This document shows, in pieces, positions 1 to 13,343 of a stretch of 64,000 nucleotides of DNA. A program made the translations under genes and the position numbers. This DNA comes from Platynereis dumerilii (Eukaryota > Annelida > Polychaeta > Phyllodocida > Nereididae): assembly GCA_026936325.1 (NCBI GenBank), contig JAPTHN010000010.1:44769414-44833413 (forward strand), read 5' to 3'. A model generated the notes under the pieces. It saw nothing but the letters and a program-made list of their open reading frames with translations, did not search any database and was not told where the DNA came from. How positions within the stretch are numbered: position 1 is the stretch's first letter; every line of letters starts with the position of its first letter.

Positions 1-2069
1 GTGGTGAGGAGGTGGGAGCAAAAAAACAGAGGAAGATCATTATACTGCTTAACACAAGACAAGGATGATGTCTGAGATTGCCATGACTTGAGCATCTTCA
101 GACAACAGCAAAACATTAAATAAAACAAAAGACATATCTGAGGAAGACATAAAAGGCAGAATAGATTTAGCAGGCTGTGACATTGATGTTTGAAGTGCAT
201 TTGTAAAGTAAGTATCAATGTGTTTAACAGAATTTAATATTTTTCCGCTGACCCATTGCCAAATGTAGTCTTTGATATAGTATGATTTAATACCATTTAA
301 AACATTGAAGGAAAAAAAAATCATTGGTTGCATGCATGAAACAGTTGCTCTGCAACCTAGGTTGAATGGAACATCAGCAACAGACAGGGATTCTACATTC
401 ACTGGACCAATGTAAATTGTTGGCTGGATGGCTGCAAGTGATTGATGTTGTTCATTTAGTTAGAGGGCACACATCAAAGTGGAGGCTCAGGGCTGAACTG
501 ATCCTAGTACCCATTATTTACATGGTATTGCGCATTTACCAGATCTAATGCCATATGTATTTAATTATTTTTAGAAATCAGACAAAAAGATAGTGAGAAT
601 ATTTATATCAGTCTATTCGGGAACGCCAACTGACTTTTAGAAAAGCATTCACAATTCTCAAGTCCAATGTTTTCCTGTGAAAAATCGGTCTTTTTCCACA
701 ACAAAATACATCATTAGAATGAGGAGCGGCTCCTCAGGAGCCCTCTATTTATTTCTCTCAAGGTATTTGCAAATTGCACTTGATTATCATTTTTTTTGGC
801 TGTAATAGAGCAGCATTTTAATCACTGAACTTCCTCAGTAGGTTGACTTTTGCCAAGCAACTTAATCAATGGAATTTTAACAGACAGGTATGCAGAGAAA
901 CTCAAGTAGCAAAGAAATGTGCATGCAGAGATTCTGTCACACTTTTAACTTGTAATGCATTTCTAACATGTCAGCGTGTCAGACAATCGTACAAAAACTA
1001 ATTTTGCTTCGAAAGTCACACTCAAAAACACAAGTTACAATTGTGACAACAACAAAGGTGCCTCTAGAGAGCCAGCTTCAGTCACCTGAGCTTAGCTTAT
1101 GGTGAAAAAACACTCCACCACTTATCTTTTTCATTGAAGTTTCCATGCAACTGTTCTTCCACAGATGTCATGCAGGTTTTTATGGCTGATCTCCACAGAG
1201 GAATAATTTCCCTTGACATTTAGTCAAATCAAAATGATTATATTGAGCAGAAAAGCCTGAAATAATGATGTTATAACACATAGGTTGTGGACAGGAACTG
1301 TCATGAGCCTCTCTAGGCCATACATAGATGATTCCGCTCCTTGGAGATGCAGGTGTTCGAGACTGTTCCTAGAGTATTGCCTGATAGTTGGATTGATGCA
1401 GTTATGCTGACATCTCACAGTGTGCTCAGTCTATAAGTCAAATGACAAGCTTTGACATGCATGCTTACGTCACATCATGCATCATCCTTGCATGATTATG
1501 ATTTATCACCACATGCCTTCCAAAATACAAGGTAAACAGGTCAAAGAGATGATTTGGGTACATCCCACGCATCCTCAGAGTTCACATGTTGGGCATCCTC
1601 ATTTAGTACTGCTTTCTCACTGCAAGCATGTTTGCAGTGCCTGTGTGTCAAGCGTGTTATTTATGGAAGAGTTTTGTCTTTTTCTGTTAGCTTGTGAATA
1701 TGCCAACATCTTAACGAACATCATATCTGTTATATAAATCATTTAATTGTTATACAATTTAAAGATATCATCTACTTTGCAGCCTTGCACTTTTAGAGTC
1801 CTATTCTTACTAATTTAAAACCTTTCTGTAAAAGGAAGGACATATAATAGCCTTCACATATTCTCAACTTCTGCAAAATGCTTAATGCTACCAAATATGA
1901 TATCTGTAATATCATTAGTGACACTCACCAAGAGATCAAAGTAATGAGATTATTATGCAACTATATCAGGTATCTTGAGGAAGCCAACAACCTATTTTTT
2001 GTGTGTGTGTTAATTTAAAGAATGTTTTAATTAGAATAGCATTGCATCCGTTTGCTTACACATGCAATG
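1..2069. other. Non-coding block upstream of exon copy 1
   Basis: This stretch aligns with 41145-43180 and 56885-58740. No ORF in it is conserved across the three copies, so I call no gene. It contains the TATA, ATG and donor-like motif set at 1431-1532. Confidence 0.6.
1431..1536 (+). promoter_or_regulatory. Candidate TATA box plus short first exon, copy in unit 1
   Basis: A TATA-like CTATAAG lies at 1431. An ATG follows at 1513 and a donor-like AAG|GTAAAC at 1531/1532. The same order and spacing recur at 42578, 48135 and 58194. This suggests a conserved promoter and short 5' exon of the tandem gene, but no upstream or downstream exon proves it. The ATG frame would not join in phase to the terminal exon at 2540, so at least one more exon would be needed. 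Confidence 0.3.
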
Positions 2070-2373
2070 CAGCTGGGTGGTGTAGTGGTTCCCGCCTGCT
2101 CCGCTGAAGGTCTTTGCCTGCATGGGTTCAACTCCCGTTTGGGGAACCCGAAATTTTCAGTGTACCTTTATGAGTAAAATCCCAGCTGGATGTCGTTCGG
2201 ATGAGACGTTAAATTGGCGGCCCCTTGTATCAGTGTCTGTGTTGGGCAAGTAAAAGATCCCTCAAATGGGGTAAATGTGTAACATGTTGAGGACTCCTGC
2301 TCTCTCTCTCATCTCATCAATCAACCCTCATGAGCGCCCAGAACTTACCATATCTATCTATCATCTATCTATC
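2070..2373 (+). mobile_element. tRNA-derived SINE with TGCAATG target duplication
   Basis: The head has an A-box-like TGGTGTAGTGGTT (about 2078) and a B-box-like GGGTTCAACTCCC (about 2133), as in a tRNA-derived pol III promoter. A central body follows, with a GGATGAGACGTTAAA word (about 2199) of the kind shared between many animal SINEs. The element ends in a TATC-type short repeat. It is flanked by perfect 7-bp direct repeats TGCAATG at 2063-2069 and 2374-2380. Unit 3 near 43165-43175 and unit 4 near 58725 carry the empty site. The superfamily is not assigned. Confidence 0.85.
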
Positions 2374-2539
2374 TGCAATGTCGTCTTGATGCTTCGATCT
2401 AACCAAAAGGCACAACTGAGGATGTCACATTAATTTTTTTATCTCCTGCATCAGAGAGTGTCCCTTCCTGCGATTTTACAAAATGAATGTTATCAGTGAC
2501 TACTTTTCCTAATCTGTTTCTGTCTTTGTCTCGTTCCAG

Positions 2540-2792
2540 GCATTTTGACAGATACGTGCAGTGTGTGGAACCCAACTTGGCGGACTGTGATCGCGACCGA
2601 TACAGAAGTACGAAGCAATACATGACCATGAAGAAGTTATACACATCTCAGAAATACAATTGCTCAGTATCTCCAATAGTGAAAAGACACTCTTTCAATG
2701 ACAGTTGCTCTTTGGTTCTGTCTTCTCATTGGCTCCTACTTTCAGTGTCTTATTTGTTATTCACCATTTTGACTTCTCTGAAGAAATCTTAG
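2540..2792 (+). CDS. Terminal exon of a tandemly repeated cell-surface protein gene, copy 1
   Basis: The exon follows a pyrimidine-rich acceptor ending in CCAG at 2539. It is open in one frame (first full codon CAT at 2541) to TAG at 2790-2792. The product reads HFDRYVQCVEPNLADCDRDR, then a basic stretch, a YNCS sequon, an NDSCS segment and a hydrophobic tail of about 20 residues ending LKKS. Three conserved Cys, two N-glycosylation sequons and the tail suggest an extracellular domain with a GPI anchor. A single membrane span with a very short cytosolic tail is the alternative. Only the last exon is visible here. Its entry phase needs two bases from the preceding exon. This copy has one Tyr codon fewer (HW rather than HYW) than copies 2-4. 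I do not recognise the family. Confidence 0.6.
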
Positions 2793-5700
2793 CATAATTT
2801 ATGCATGTTTGTGAATGTGATATTTTAAAAATATTTTTCTATGAAATGTTCTTGTTATGAATCTTCAATTTGTTGTAAATTTATGACAATGGTGTTCACT
2901 GAAATTATATCATTATAGTGAGCCACATGCAGCGCAGCTCATGGTTGAAGCTGGACTAGAATGTCCAATTAAGAAATTTTGCAAATGGCCACCCTTTTTA
3001 TTGCTCTTTGCCCTCATGCTCAGAAGATTTGGCAATATTCTGTGGTAACTGGGTCACTTCTCAAATAAACCCACTGAGTTTTTAGATAAATCTGATTTTG
3101 GCTTTAACAGAGAAAGTTAGCAGCTCAGCCTGAGACCGATGCGAGACACGATGTGAAAATTGAAAATCAAAATGTGAATTTTCGGAGTCCATAGGCACAT
3201 AATCAAGGCATCCACAAAAAGGAAAAGGTTTAGAATCGTACAAATTTACTGGACCTTTATGCTTAAATTGCAACTTTAAGGGAACATGGAAATATGAACT
3301 GTTAATTGACAGAAGGCACATTTACTTGCTTGGCCAGTCAAAATTAAAAAAAAATTTTCTTGTGCAATTTTCATATCAGTCAACAACTCATAATCTCGGC
3401 ATGTTTGAAGCCGCACAGATCTTGTCTTGTCATTCTGAGTACTGTGTTAATTAATAATTTCTGGGATATTTTTGTCAAGCTTCAACTGGCAATAACATGT
3501 TAATTTTAAAGCCTAGTTGAAACTTCTTGATTATCAAATTACCCCATGTATTCATAATTTTTTGGTTTCTGTCCTTCTTTAGTACACATATGATGGTTCT
3601 CTGTGGTATTATTTACCATAGCAAGTATGAGCAATGCCAATATGCTTGACATTGCTTGCGTCTTGCAAAAATTAACTTTATTATGACGTACACACTGCAC
3701 TTTGGAAGGAAGAAAATTTTCACATTGCTTGTAAAAAATAAAGATAGGCCTATTTTTTAAAGGTGTGTTGAATGCTTTTTACATTTGAATATAACATTTC
3801 CATGCAACCGTTTGATGCCTTTTATTATCTCTTATGTTTTAAGGCAAGTAATGAATAAAGATGATTTTAGGATAATTCAAGAGATATGTTCAGAAACGCT
3901 GAAGTGAGAAGGATGGGAAGTACCCAAAAGAGGAAAGCCAAAAGAAGAAGAGGAAGAGGAAGAATATAATTATATAGAAATACATAGAATTATGCAGCAT
4001 GATCCATATAAAATAACAATTTTATTCATATCTTGATGAAATAACCATGTATCCTACCTACCTCCTCTCTAAAAGGGAAAATTTTGAACATAGAGTAAAA
4101 TGTTATACTAAATTTCTTTGATATGTTTAATTACAATATCATATTTGTGAAGTGTCAAACTCCAGTTCATCAATCTCCTATTCCTGTTCTTCGCTGTGTA
4201 CAAAAACTGTTGATCATAATCCTTCAGTGTTCTAAAACTGGTGTTGTGTTTTTGTCTGGATTTCCACAAAGCAATTTCCTGTGATATTTAATCAGATAAA
4301 TCTGCAACAGCATTTAAAGCACCGGTAATAGGATCAGTTCAACTATATTAAAACTAAGCCTCTAAATGAAAACTCGACTACATTAACAACGTCCTCCACT
4401 ACTAGAAAACAATTATGGTATTTTTACCATGAGAGATTACCTAAAGGTAGGTGGGCAAAGACACTGTAGTCACAAACATACTTGAAGTGAAATTGAATAA
4501 AATTCCTTTTACTTTTGACGTGCCTGATTAAAATTGAAAGAAATGCAATACTACGGTGTACATATAGTATACGTATACATATATGTAGTATACATATACA
4601 TATATGCATATGTATATATACATACGTATTTAAATATAGTAAATTAGGTCAATTTCATGGCATATGATCTGGTATTTTTAATCAACCTCATTGCAATATT
4701 TTATCATCCTGGTTCATTGCATGTTAGCATTCATGATAAAAACGCATTGGTAATTTTTAGGTCAATTTAGTGAGCTCCAGTAACTTGTCAAAGGCAACCT
4801 CCGACAGCCCCGGTTTGATTTGGTACACTGGCTATAGTCAACGATGGTATTTACAAAATTGAATAACTATAATTTTTTCAAATTTCCAATTTATTAAATA
4901 AAGAATCTGACCATGGTAGAGGACAGCACAGTTACTATTGGCGGTGAAATTGAGCGTTAATCAATTTACATGTTAACATGCTTGAAGTGATGTAGTCCCT
5001 TCCTGTTGCAGCATCTTGGATTTTGGAAGTGTCATCATTCTGTTGTTCTTGACAGAAGATAATCAGCACATGTCTTTGTATGCATTTTACATGAAAAATG
5101 TATGATTACATTGATTAGTCTGGAGAAGGAGGCAGAATGATATACGACAAAGGTTTTTTTATTCCAGACTATACTGTTTGTGAGAGAAGATTTAGTGCTG
5201 GAGCTTGACTCTCTTGTTCTGTGACTGTTAATCTTTGATGGTATCTTGGGGTATATATATCCATAAGGTCCTAATGCTAACAAATGAGGGTGTCCTGGTA
5301 AGAAGAGTCAACATCCCTTTCATAAAAAGACTTCTGAGGATGATGTACCCTCTGATCTATCTGTGTTTTCGTCCCTGATTACTAACTAATAATTAGAGAT
5401 GATTTACACACAGAAATAGACCTTTATCCGATGAGTGATGATGGTGTTTGGTTAAATATCTAACATTTCCAATCATAAAATTGACTGTGTTGGTTCATTG
5501 CAATTCTACGTTCAAATAATACAATCTATTATATTATAAGAATAATTTAGCTTAGGAATGAAATCTTGTTGTTGGTTTCAGCTTGCTATTCAGTAGACCT
5601 ATACTAAGCATGACAGTACTACTACCATTAATACTTCTGCCAGAACTTCAATTGTCCAGACATTTTACCAGTCTTTAAATGAGCCCTTGATATTTCATAA

Positions 5701-7326
5701 TGTGTCGGTATAATTACTACATAGCTTTTAGCATCATGGATGTCAATATGATCAGTGATATGATAATTATGTTTTATGGTAATTCTGTTGCTGCAACTTG
5801 ATAAGCTGCAGACATCATGGCTTCCATGGGTTGCCTCATTGATCACTCTGCAAACACCGAAGTTGCCTAATTTGTCCCGGGAGTAATTTTGTAATTCCCT
5901 GGTTTGGTCTATTCAATTTGTTCATTTTGCTACATCATTTCCAATTCATTGGGTTTACTGATATCAGAACATCATTACTTGATTACACAAAACACATTAA
6001 GCTATAATCAAATATTTTTCATTGTACAAATTCTTGAAATATTAGGTAAACTATCAATTACAGATTTGCAATTCTACACATTTGAGCATTACATGTGGTG
6101 AAAATTCAAAATGTTGCATCACTGCATGAACGTTGTCAGATGTTATTCAATAAAGAGTATTCTGCCCTTGATAAATTGAAGAAAAACTTAATGCCACTTG
6201 CATGTAAGCAACACATTGTCAAAATGATGATAAAAAGTGCAAATCTCAATTAAAAATCCCTTTTGCATCATGCTTCTTGGTTTCCTTTGTATCTGTCATT
6301 GCAATTACTTTCTTATAGCTCTAGCAGTGCAAGTGAAAGCCAAAAATACATCAACATGTTCCTTGTGACATCATATATTTCTATTGTTGCCATGTCATTA
6401 TACATGACTTATATTATCCAGTAAGTGAGGTCATATCCTGTACTTGCCATGTAATCAGCACAGGTCAGTGAATGAGATTTAATGAATGACAACACATGAC
6501 TCTCTATGACAGCTTTCTCTTTCCCCATGAATATTGGAACTGTAAATGAGAGTAATCTGCAATACCGTTAAAGGTTGTGGTTAATAGGATCAGTTCAGCT
6601 CTGGGAAATAGATGTCAATCGGCTTAGAGAAAAACTTAATCCATCCACACAAACAAGTTTGAAACAACATCCAACACTGACATGCAACAAGTTGCATTTT
6701 CCCAATTTCACTCAATGAAGAATCCCCAGGGCTTTTACTCCTTTGTGCCAGAACTAATCATGTTTGCTGCAATCGATGGTGCCCTACTTTCGTCAGGTGT
6801 TCTATTAAAAACAGTTTTCAGAGCCAAGTCGTCCACCACTGTGATACATTGTTTATTCAGCCCCAATGAAAAAAATAAGCCCTATATTATTTTGCAAAAT
6901 TTGACAAAAGAAGAGTTGACAAACACAACTTTATAAGGTTCTGTAGATTGTAAGCTGTAAAGACATTTTGAAGATGAAAAAATTATATCCCAGATGGAGA
7001 CGCTAGTCAAAAGTTATGGATTCCTTTAGATAGCTACTGATAAATATTAGATTGGTTGAGCCTGGTTTAGCGTCATATAGCGATGGATATAAAGCTCAGA
7101 CCAGAGTTTAAATGACGAGCCACTCTTAAAAAATGTATTGTATTATGACACCAGCTGTCTCCTCAAAATCAAGGTTATTTAATTTGTTGATGATCTTGAG
7201 TACAAATGATTCACCGATACTCAAACAGTTGATTGGTCTCATATGTCAGCCAAATGATTGTTTCATGCTCTTCCGTATCGTAACATATGGCCACAAAAAC
7301 ACTTAGGTGCTGCTTACCAATCTTGG
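2793..7326. other. Non-coding unit 1 sequence downstream of exon copy 1
   Basis: This matches 24535-30600 in unit 2 in the same order (for example 3130 with 24866, 3925 with 25745, 4320 with 26230, 5000 with 28104 and 5750 with 28990). An AT-rich microsatellite with TATACATATA-type units lies at about 4559-4628. I see no conserved ORF, RNA gene or exon with splice sites. Confidence 0.6.
4559..4628. repeat. AT-rich microsatellite (TATACA/TATGTA units)
   Basis: About 70 bp of alternating purine-pyrimidine TATACATATG-like units. No sister copy of this length is seen in unit 2 at about 27745, so it expanded in unit 1 or was lost elsewhere. Confidence 0.7.
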
Positions 7327-8544
7327 AAATTCTTGTTCTGAACATGTAGGCCACACCAAAAAAGGAGGATTATATCTGTTATTACTGATGGATGACACAG
7401 TGCTTCTAGCTACATCCAGAGAATGGATGGTAGCAAAATTCAATGCACTAAAAAGTGCTGCTGACAGAATAGGCATGGTAATTAACAATGCAAAAAGTCA
7501 ATTCCTGTGTATCAACAAAAATGACAATGAGCCATTTGTGTCAGGGGAAGTTACTGTGACTCGAACTTCATCATATACCTACCTTGGTACTCCAATAAGT
7601 GACAGTTCAATTGCGGATCAGGCAAAGTGTCATGTGCAATCAAAGACTAAACATGTTTTGAAATTTTATTCCTTCCTGTCAAAGAACTGCGATGCTCCTT
7701 ATGTTGTGAAAAGACAAGTGTGGCAGAGTGCTCTTAAAGCTGCCATTTTCTACAGCTGCGAAACATGGATCACGCAAGACATGAGGACAGCTGAATCTGC
7801 AGTCAATATGACACTGAAGAACTTGTCAGGAAGAAGCACAAGTTGCAATGACATTGTCTTTGCTGAGAGTGATGAACTAGGTGCAAAAACATTTATTCAG
7901 ATTCTCCAAGCCGCATTCCTCAAGAAATTGATGACCAAGGAGTTTTACCGTGGGAGCTACTTAGAGAAAGTTATAGACCTTGCAATCAAGACAAGATGCC
8001 CAGCAGGGAGGCAAATCCAGCTTCTCACAAGTGAAAGACATTTAAATTACAGCCAGAGACAATTTGACCGAATTTGCACCTCTATATTAACTGCGACGAA
8101 CAGTACAAGGCGCACTGCCTACAGAGCTGTAAACCCCGTCCTGACGGTCCATAAGGTGTACTCTTCCCCAGAAATTCCAGAAAGGCAACGGATTGCCTTC
8201 ACTAGAATAAGGTTGAGTTCTCACCACTTGGTGTATGAGACCGGTCGTTGGTGTCGCGTATCTGCTGAGGACAGATTGTGCCCATGTGGTGCCATACAGA
8301 CAGACTCTCATGTGCTACTTCAATGTCCATTCACTTAATGGTCAAGAAGACTTCATGGCATGCCGGACCGCCAAAGCTTAGCATACCTATTTGACTCTGT
8401 CTCATTGATTAGCATTTGTGCTTTATGTCATGATGTCCTTAACTGTGCACAATACAAATGACTCTTGATATTTTTCCATTTTCACACATTTCAACTGATT
8501 TTCCTGTATGATGAAATATTCAGGCAAATAAACTAACTAACTAG
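7327..8544 (+). mobile_element. 5'-truncated LINE, C-terminal RT fragment plus 3' tail
   Basis: The frame is open from the 5' junction to TAA at about 8336-8338. It starts at RT motif C, seen as MDDT where YADD is usual. The thumb follows (YLGTPISDSS, CETWI), then a C-terminal domain with RIRLSSHHLVYETGRW and a Cys/His cluster (CPCGA, then SHVLLQCP) of the kind seen in I/Nimb-like LINEs. A 3' UTR of about 200 bp ends AATAAA and (CTAA)n at about 8528-8543. Unit 2 at about 30620 is the empty site, which gives the boundaries. The first 6-8 codons of the 343-codon frame that opens at 7307 are host flank. Clade placement is tentative. Confidence 0.8.
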
Positions 8545-8953
8545 GGAAAAGTCAGCACCAGACAGCAACACATACCATAAGGCCAAATATTTGCAGAATT
8601 GATGGTTTAATATTCATTTCTCCACATCAAGATCACTTCAGATATTAAAAAGGATTCAGGTAACTGCTACCACTTGCATAACAAGTGAAATTTCCACGCA
8701 ATATGTTATAACTCAGGCCACCTTGAGAGGCAATATCTACAAGGGTTGCACATATCTTCATCATCTTTTAATGAGTTTTAGTAATGAAATACATGTTCAA
8801 AGCAGGTGTTGTTTTAATTTTGAACATGAGAAGCTCTTCCTTTTACAGAAAGTCTTCATATACATGTATATAAATACAATACAAATTTCTAAATGTGGCT
8901 CAACTTAGCTGTCTATAGCTATTCATTACTAGTCTTATCCATATTTATCCATA

Positions 8954-9162
8954 CACTGTAAAAATTAGAAATTTTGAGTTAGCTCAAATGATTGAGTGAG
9001 ATGGTTGCACAATTTGTTTGAGCCATGATAGCTTGCCGTTTTGAGTTATGATAATCTTTATGTTGTTATAACTTGCAAACAACAAGCTATCTTGGCTCAA
9101 AGGAATTGTGCAACCATCTCACTCAATCAATTAAGCTAACTCAAAATTCAAAATTTACAGTG
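8954..9162. mobile_element. Foldback MITE with TA target site
   Basis: The ends are CACTGTAAAAATT and AAATTTACAGTG, and the two arms pair over about 60 bp (for example TTGAGTTAGCT, then GATTGAGTGAGATGG). The element is flanked by TA on both sides (8952-8953 and 9163-9164). It has no coding capacity. The TA target and CACTG ends fit a Tc1/mariner-derived MITE. Confidence 0.85.
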
Positions 9163-9410
9163 TATAGTTATCCATTTGTATTCTTTTGTATACACTGATA
9201 GCTCTTTACCCCTTGTTTAAACAATAGCAGTTGTGGATAGCTATGGATAGCTTTGGATAAGTGTAGCTAGGTTTAGCTTAAGATGGCTATAGATAGATAG
9301 CTAAGGCTAGATTTTAAATGACAAGCCACTTTTACATTTACATTGTAGGGAGCATCTTTGGATTCAGTATCAATCCTTCAGAACCCAGTATGCCAGGTGG
9401 CACATCATTA

Positions 9411-9696
9411 GGGGCCGACCAGATGATCTTTGGGGGGGGCTATGGATATTTGGTGAAAAAAAAAGATTGTTTCGCACTTTGCACTGAAAAAAAAAGTTTG
9501 TTCAGCACATGGAAATAAAAAAAAAAGTTTGTTTCCACCTGTAGCTAGGGTACCGTAATGTTAAAATTCTGATAAAAATGTTTGTCGCGAGTGCGCATGC
9601 GAAAAAATTGTTTGTCGACGCGCCGCGAACGAAAAAAAAAGTTCGTCCCGGGGGTAAAGTCCATAGCCCCCCACCTACTATCGTCTGGTCGGCCCC
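9411..9696. mobile_element. PIF/Harbinger-like MITE with TTA target duplication
   Basis: Terminal inverted repeats start GGGGCCGACCAGA and end TCTGGTCGGCCCC, and each is followed inward by a G- or C-run next to CTATGGA. The flanking TTA is at 9408-9410 and 9697-9699. Unit 2 near 30990-31000 is the empty site. The interior has several A-tracts each followed by GTTTGTT or GTTCGT, and no ORF. A 3-bp TTA duplication with GGGCC-type ends is the Harbinger signature. Confidence 0.85.
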
Positions 9697-12432
9697 TTAT
9701 CAAACTCAATCATGCTTAGATGACAAGGTCAAACCTTTCTCCTGCTCCTTATGACATCCAGCCTGAGCACATGGCATCTGCACTCCGCATACGTAGACCT
9801 AGCTATAAATTGCATTCATCTACCAGTCAGGATTGGTAATGGAAAGGATGGAATTGAAAGGATGAGATTGAAAGGATAGGGTAGATGCAGCATTAATTCG
9901 CTGGACCTGAGGTAAAGACATATCCATGACACATATTCTCAATAATGGAAAATTTGTATAAATGATTCTGAAAATTAAATACCCGAAATCATAAAATTTT
10001 GCTGTTAAAAGAAAAATGTTGTGATGATGAGGTTGCTATAAGAAAACAAGTCTGCAATGACTATGGGTGCTCAAAAGCCATCCTCGTTGCAGAATCAAAG
10101 GATCCTGACAGATAGATGAATGTGACACAGCCGCGATGCTGCAAGATCCAAATCGTTGGTTGAATAGGATAGTTGCTGTGCAAAGCTATAGGTTGAATGG
10201 AACTCAGACAGGGATTAGCATTTGATGAAACTGGGCAAATGTAAATTGTTGGCTGCAAGTGATGGATGTTGTTTAATTTGTACTAATGTAAATTTGCTGG
10301 GGCTGAACTGATCTTTTTTAGCCATTACTTTAAAAGATATTAAACATTTACCTGATTTAATGCAATTGGATGTTAACTCTCTTTAGAAATCAGAAAGAAA
10401 ACCTGAATGACAAGTCTAAATATATGAAAGCACCATTGCATGTGTTGCCGAATTAGCCCCAGCGTGTCGTTTGCCCTCGCTAGACTGGCACCAAAAGCGA
10501 ACGCCGAATAGCCAAACGCCAAATAGCCAAACTGAAGAGACTGGCAAAAGTGGTGGTAGACGATTGGGAAGTGACCAAAACGAGGCTACCCCTCAGTTCA
10601 TGCACGTTTCGGAAGGTGACACCATGTGAATTACTGCATCTGCCAGGATTTTGCCAAATACACATGATTGGTGTCGACGAATCGGCACATGATTACTGTT
10701 GGACAATCTGCAAAATTGGCAGCGCGCCGACGGTGAAATTTGACTTCAAATTGTCTGCTGCCACAGTTGAGCATTAAACATAACAAACATGATGCATTGT
10801 GCTTATTTGGTAGATAGGAAGACCCACCTTCTCAGTTTAGCTGAGAAGGATGGGAGACAAAACACTGGTTGAGATCTATAGACCAGCGACAAGGAGCGTG
10901 TCGCGGCAGTTTAGGGCCTATTCCCATCAAAAATAAAGGTATGGGCTGATAGGAAATGGTTTAAAATGTATTGTGTGCGATTTTCATAACTTTTCTGTAC
11001 TTTAAAGTGTCAAAATCGGCCAATTTTCAACTATTTACCACCAAAAAATCAAAGGATTTTCAGGCTGAAAAGAGGGGGCTTTCCAAAACTGATAGCTGTT
11101 TTAATCATTTTGTTGTTCATAGGTTGCTCTTTTAGTTTGTATGCCTATTGTTTTTCCCAATAATAGCATCAGACTATTACATTAAGCAGTCAATCACACT
11201 CAGTCAAGCATTTCATGTATGATCTGATTGGTTAGTTCCAAACACACCTTGGTGAATACTGATTGACTCAGACCACATTTGACAAATGCAGATTGCATTT
11301 ACACTGAGCTCCATTTAAAATGCAACATTGCAAAATCGCTAAGAAAAAGGTACTTCCTTTCAAAATATCACGATGAAATTTTGCACACACTTAGTACTTA
11401 CAGAATTCTGAGCAAAACTTTTGTGTCAAATTAAGTCGCTGTGGCTATTGTTGAAAATGGCAAGTCACAAAATTTCAAGATCCTGTGATCATTAATTACA
11501 ATAACGTTGCTGTTCTTTCCACTATATTTCCTGATTAGTCAGGTTACCTTACAATTTTACTTGTTTGATGGATGGAAAAAAGTGATATTTGATCCAACCA
11601 CAATTAAAGATGATGAAATTAATAAAAATTTTAGTGTCAATGCTGGCCTGCCCCCTGCAGGAGCTTTTTGTTAAAATTTTCAAAATGACGTTTTATTCAG
11701 AGTTTTGTTATGGAATGGTTGTCTTACAATATGTCTGTGTTTTTATTTCCATCCTGGCTCTGCATAACAACCCCATTGTTCAGTGGTTTCGGTTCATTTG
11801 CATCATTTCCAGATACTGACGCCTATATTTTGATATTTTCATTCAAAGTCTGCTTTATCCTCAACATTTGTTTTCAAAACTTTCGTGGGACAGCTTTTTG
11901 AAGTCCTTTGCATTTTATGTGAAAATTTTAAATTCCCCGAGATACATATCTTTCACAAGTGATGAGAACTACCACATAATTATTCTGATATTTTAAAAGT
12001 GACATCCAGAAATAATAGTTCCCTCCCACTTTTTGTAGTTTGCATCTCAGATCTAGAACAGAACTATCTGCTTAGTAGTATATTTTCTTTGCTGCAAACT
12101 TATATTGGACTTGAAAACCTACAAGCATGGGCACTGCTCAATGCTCATTTGCATAAAATATGCAATGACATCATGAGTTTATGTGTGGTTCAGGTGTGTT
12201 CTAAAAATAGACCTTTAATTCTTCACTTCAAATTCATGTAGTTCTGCTCTAATTAGAATAATAGGATACTAAATGGTCTTATAATAAGTTTATATCCTTG
12301 TAGTCATGTGTTCATTGCAAATTTATGTGTGTTTCACAGTTAACTGAAATTTAAAAATTCGATTTCATATATAAGCTACTGCATAACACATGCTTTTGAA
12401 TGATACACTGAAAATTCAGCCTGCAGCTGCAA

Positions 12433-12504
12433 GGTCTCTGTGGCTGAATGCACTAAGTGCCTGCCTTTCACCAGACAGCCCAGGGTTCAATTCCAGCCTG
12501 GGCC
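12433..12504 (+). other. tRNA-Glu-like SINE head or tRNA pseudogene
   Basis: The order of parts (GTGGCTGAATGCACTAAG, then CCTGCCTTTCACCAGACAG, then GGGTTCAATTCC) follows a tRNA-Glu(UUC), with B-box GGTTCAATTCC. The T-stem and acceptor stem pair poorly, so this is unlikely to be a working tRNA. The downstream AT-rich sequence may be the body of a short SINE. Confidence 0.5.
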
Positions 12505-12703
12505 AAGCAATATATTATACTTTGATGATTTACATTTATATTTACATGCAGTATTTAAAATTTGATAGTTTAAATCAAACTTAAATTATTTTTTAAAATC
12601 TCAGTTGATGTAGAAATTATATTTTCAAGATAAACAAAACTTTAGAACTTATGGATAACCAGATGTATTATAGATAGCAGCATAAACAGCAAGATGTATA
12701 GCC

Positions 12704-12706
12704 AGC

Positions 12707-12788
<82 letters not shown>
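12704..12788. repeat. (GATA)n microsatellite
   Basis: About 20 near-perfect tetranucleotide units AGAT. The minus-strand frame across it reads as a run of YLSI repeats, which is an artefact of the repeat. Confidence 0.95.
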
Positions 12789-12789
<1 letters not shown>

Positions 12790-13113
12790 GATGCATTTAT
12801 ATATTAAGCCAAGTCCATGATTCGACAGACAAAAAGATAGATGTTTCATCACTAGTTCATAGATCCTTCTAATTATATGACTACTACATTCACAACGGCA
12901 AACTACAATTCTTTTTTTCAAAGAATTTTTTATTAAATATCTTGACTGTTCTTTGTGTTGAAAACACCTCAGGACTGGAGACAAAACAAGATAAACGCTT
13001 ATGTTGCTTTCTGTTTGCAGATGACAGTTTTCTTTTTGTGGTCTTGTTTGATTGTTTGTTATTATCACTTATTGCTTCCAATGATTTTCAAGAGTGCTCA
13101 GCAAATGCAATGT

Positions 13114-13343
13114 CATAGGCGTATCGGAGGGGGGGGCAGGGGGGGCGAACGCCCCCCCAAAAGTTCGGGAAACAGTAAGATTCGGGCAAAAAGGCTGAAA
13201 AATTTGGGCAGACGATTAAATAATCACTATTGAAAATTAATGATTTCCAGGCAATTTTATTTGAAATGGTAATAAATCTAAATCTTGAAATTCGGGCAAA
13301 TGTCGCTCGCCCCCCTAAAAATCGCGCGCGCCGTACGCCTATG
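13114..13343. mobile_element. hAT-like MITE with 8-bp duplication TGCAATGT
   Basis: Terminal inverted repeats CATAGGCGTA and TACGCCTATG are flanked by perfect 8-bp repeats TGCAATGT (13106-13113 and 13344-13351). Runs of G at the left and C at the right extend the pairing. The length is 230 bp with no coding potential. It is nested in the 10812-13400 insertion and therefore younger than it. Confidence 0.88.

Larger units (their letters stand above)
8545..10811. other. Non-coding unit 1 sequence with two MITEs
   Basis: This aligns with 30650-32400 of unit 2 apart from the MITEs at 8954 and 9411. The part at 10450-10800 is richer in GC than its surroundings and pairs with 31990-32395. It is conserved in sequence, but the longest frames of the two copies do not match because of a one-base length difference. 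Confidence 0.55.

Noticed and set aside
7303-7488. Minus-strand frame over the LINE start
   Set aside because: It is antisense to the RT fragment, which explains the open reading.
10450-10800. GC-richer block, conserved with 31990-32395, with frames on both strands
   Set aside because: The same reading frame is not kept between the two copies: a one-base length difference shifts it, and a GCCAAATAGCC-type minisatellite differs in unit number. I treat it as non-coding backbone.
12704-12788. Short direct repeats resembling an array
   Set aside because: There is no spacer-repeat structure. It is a simple microsatellite in a eukaryotic genome, not a CRISPR array.
12649-13068. 139-codon minus frame with YLSI repeats
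   Set aside because: The repeat is simply the translated GATA microsatellite.
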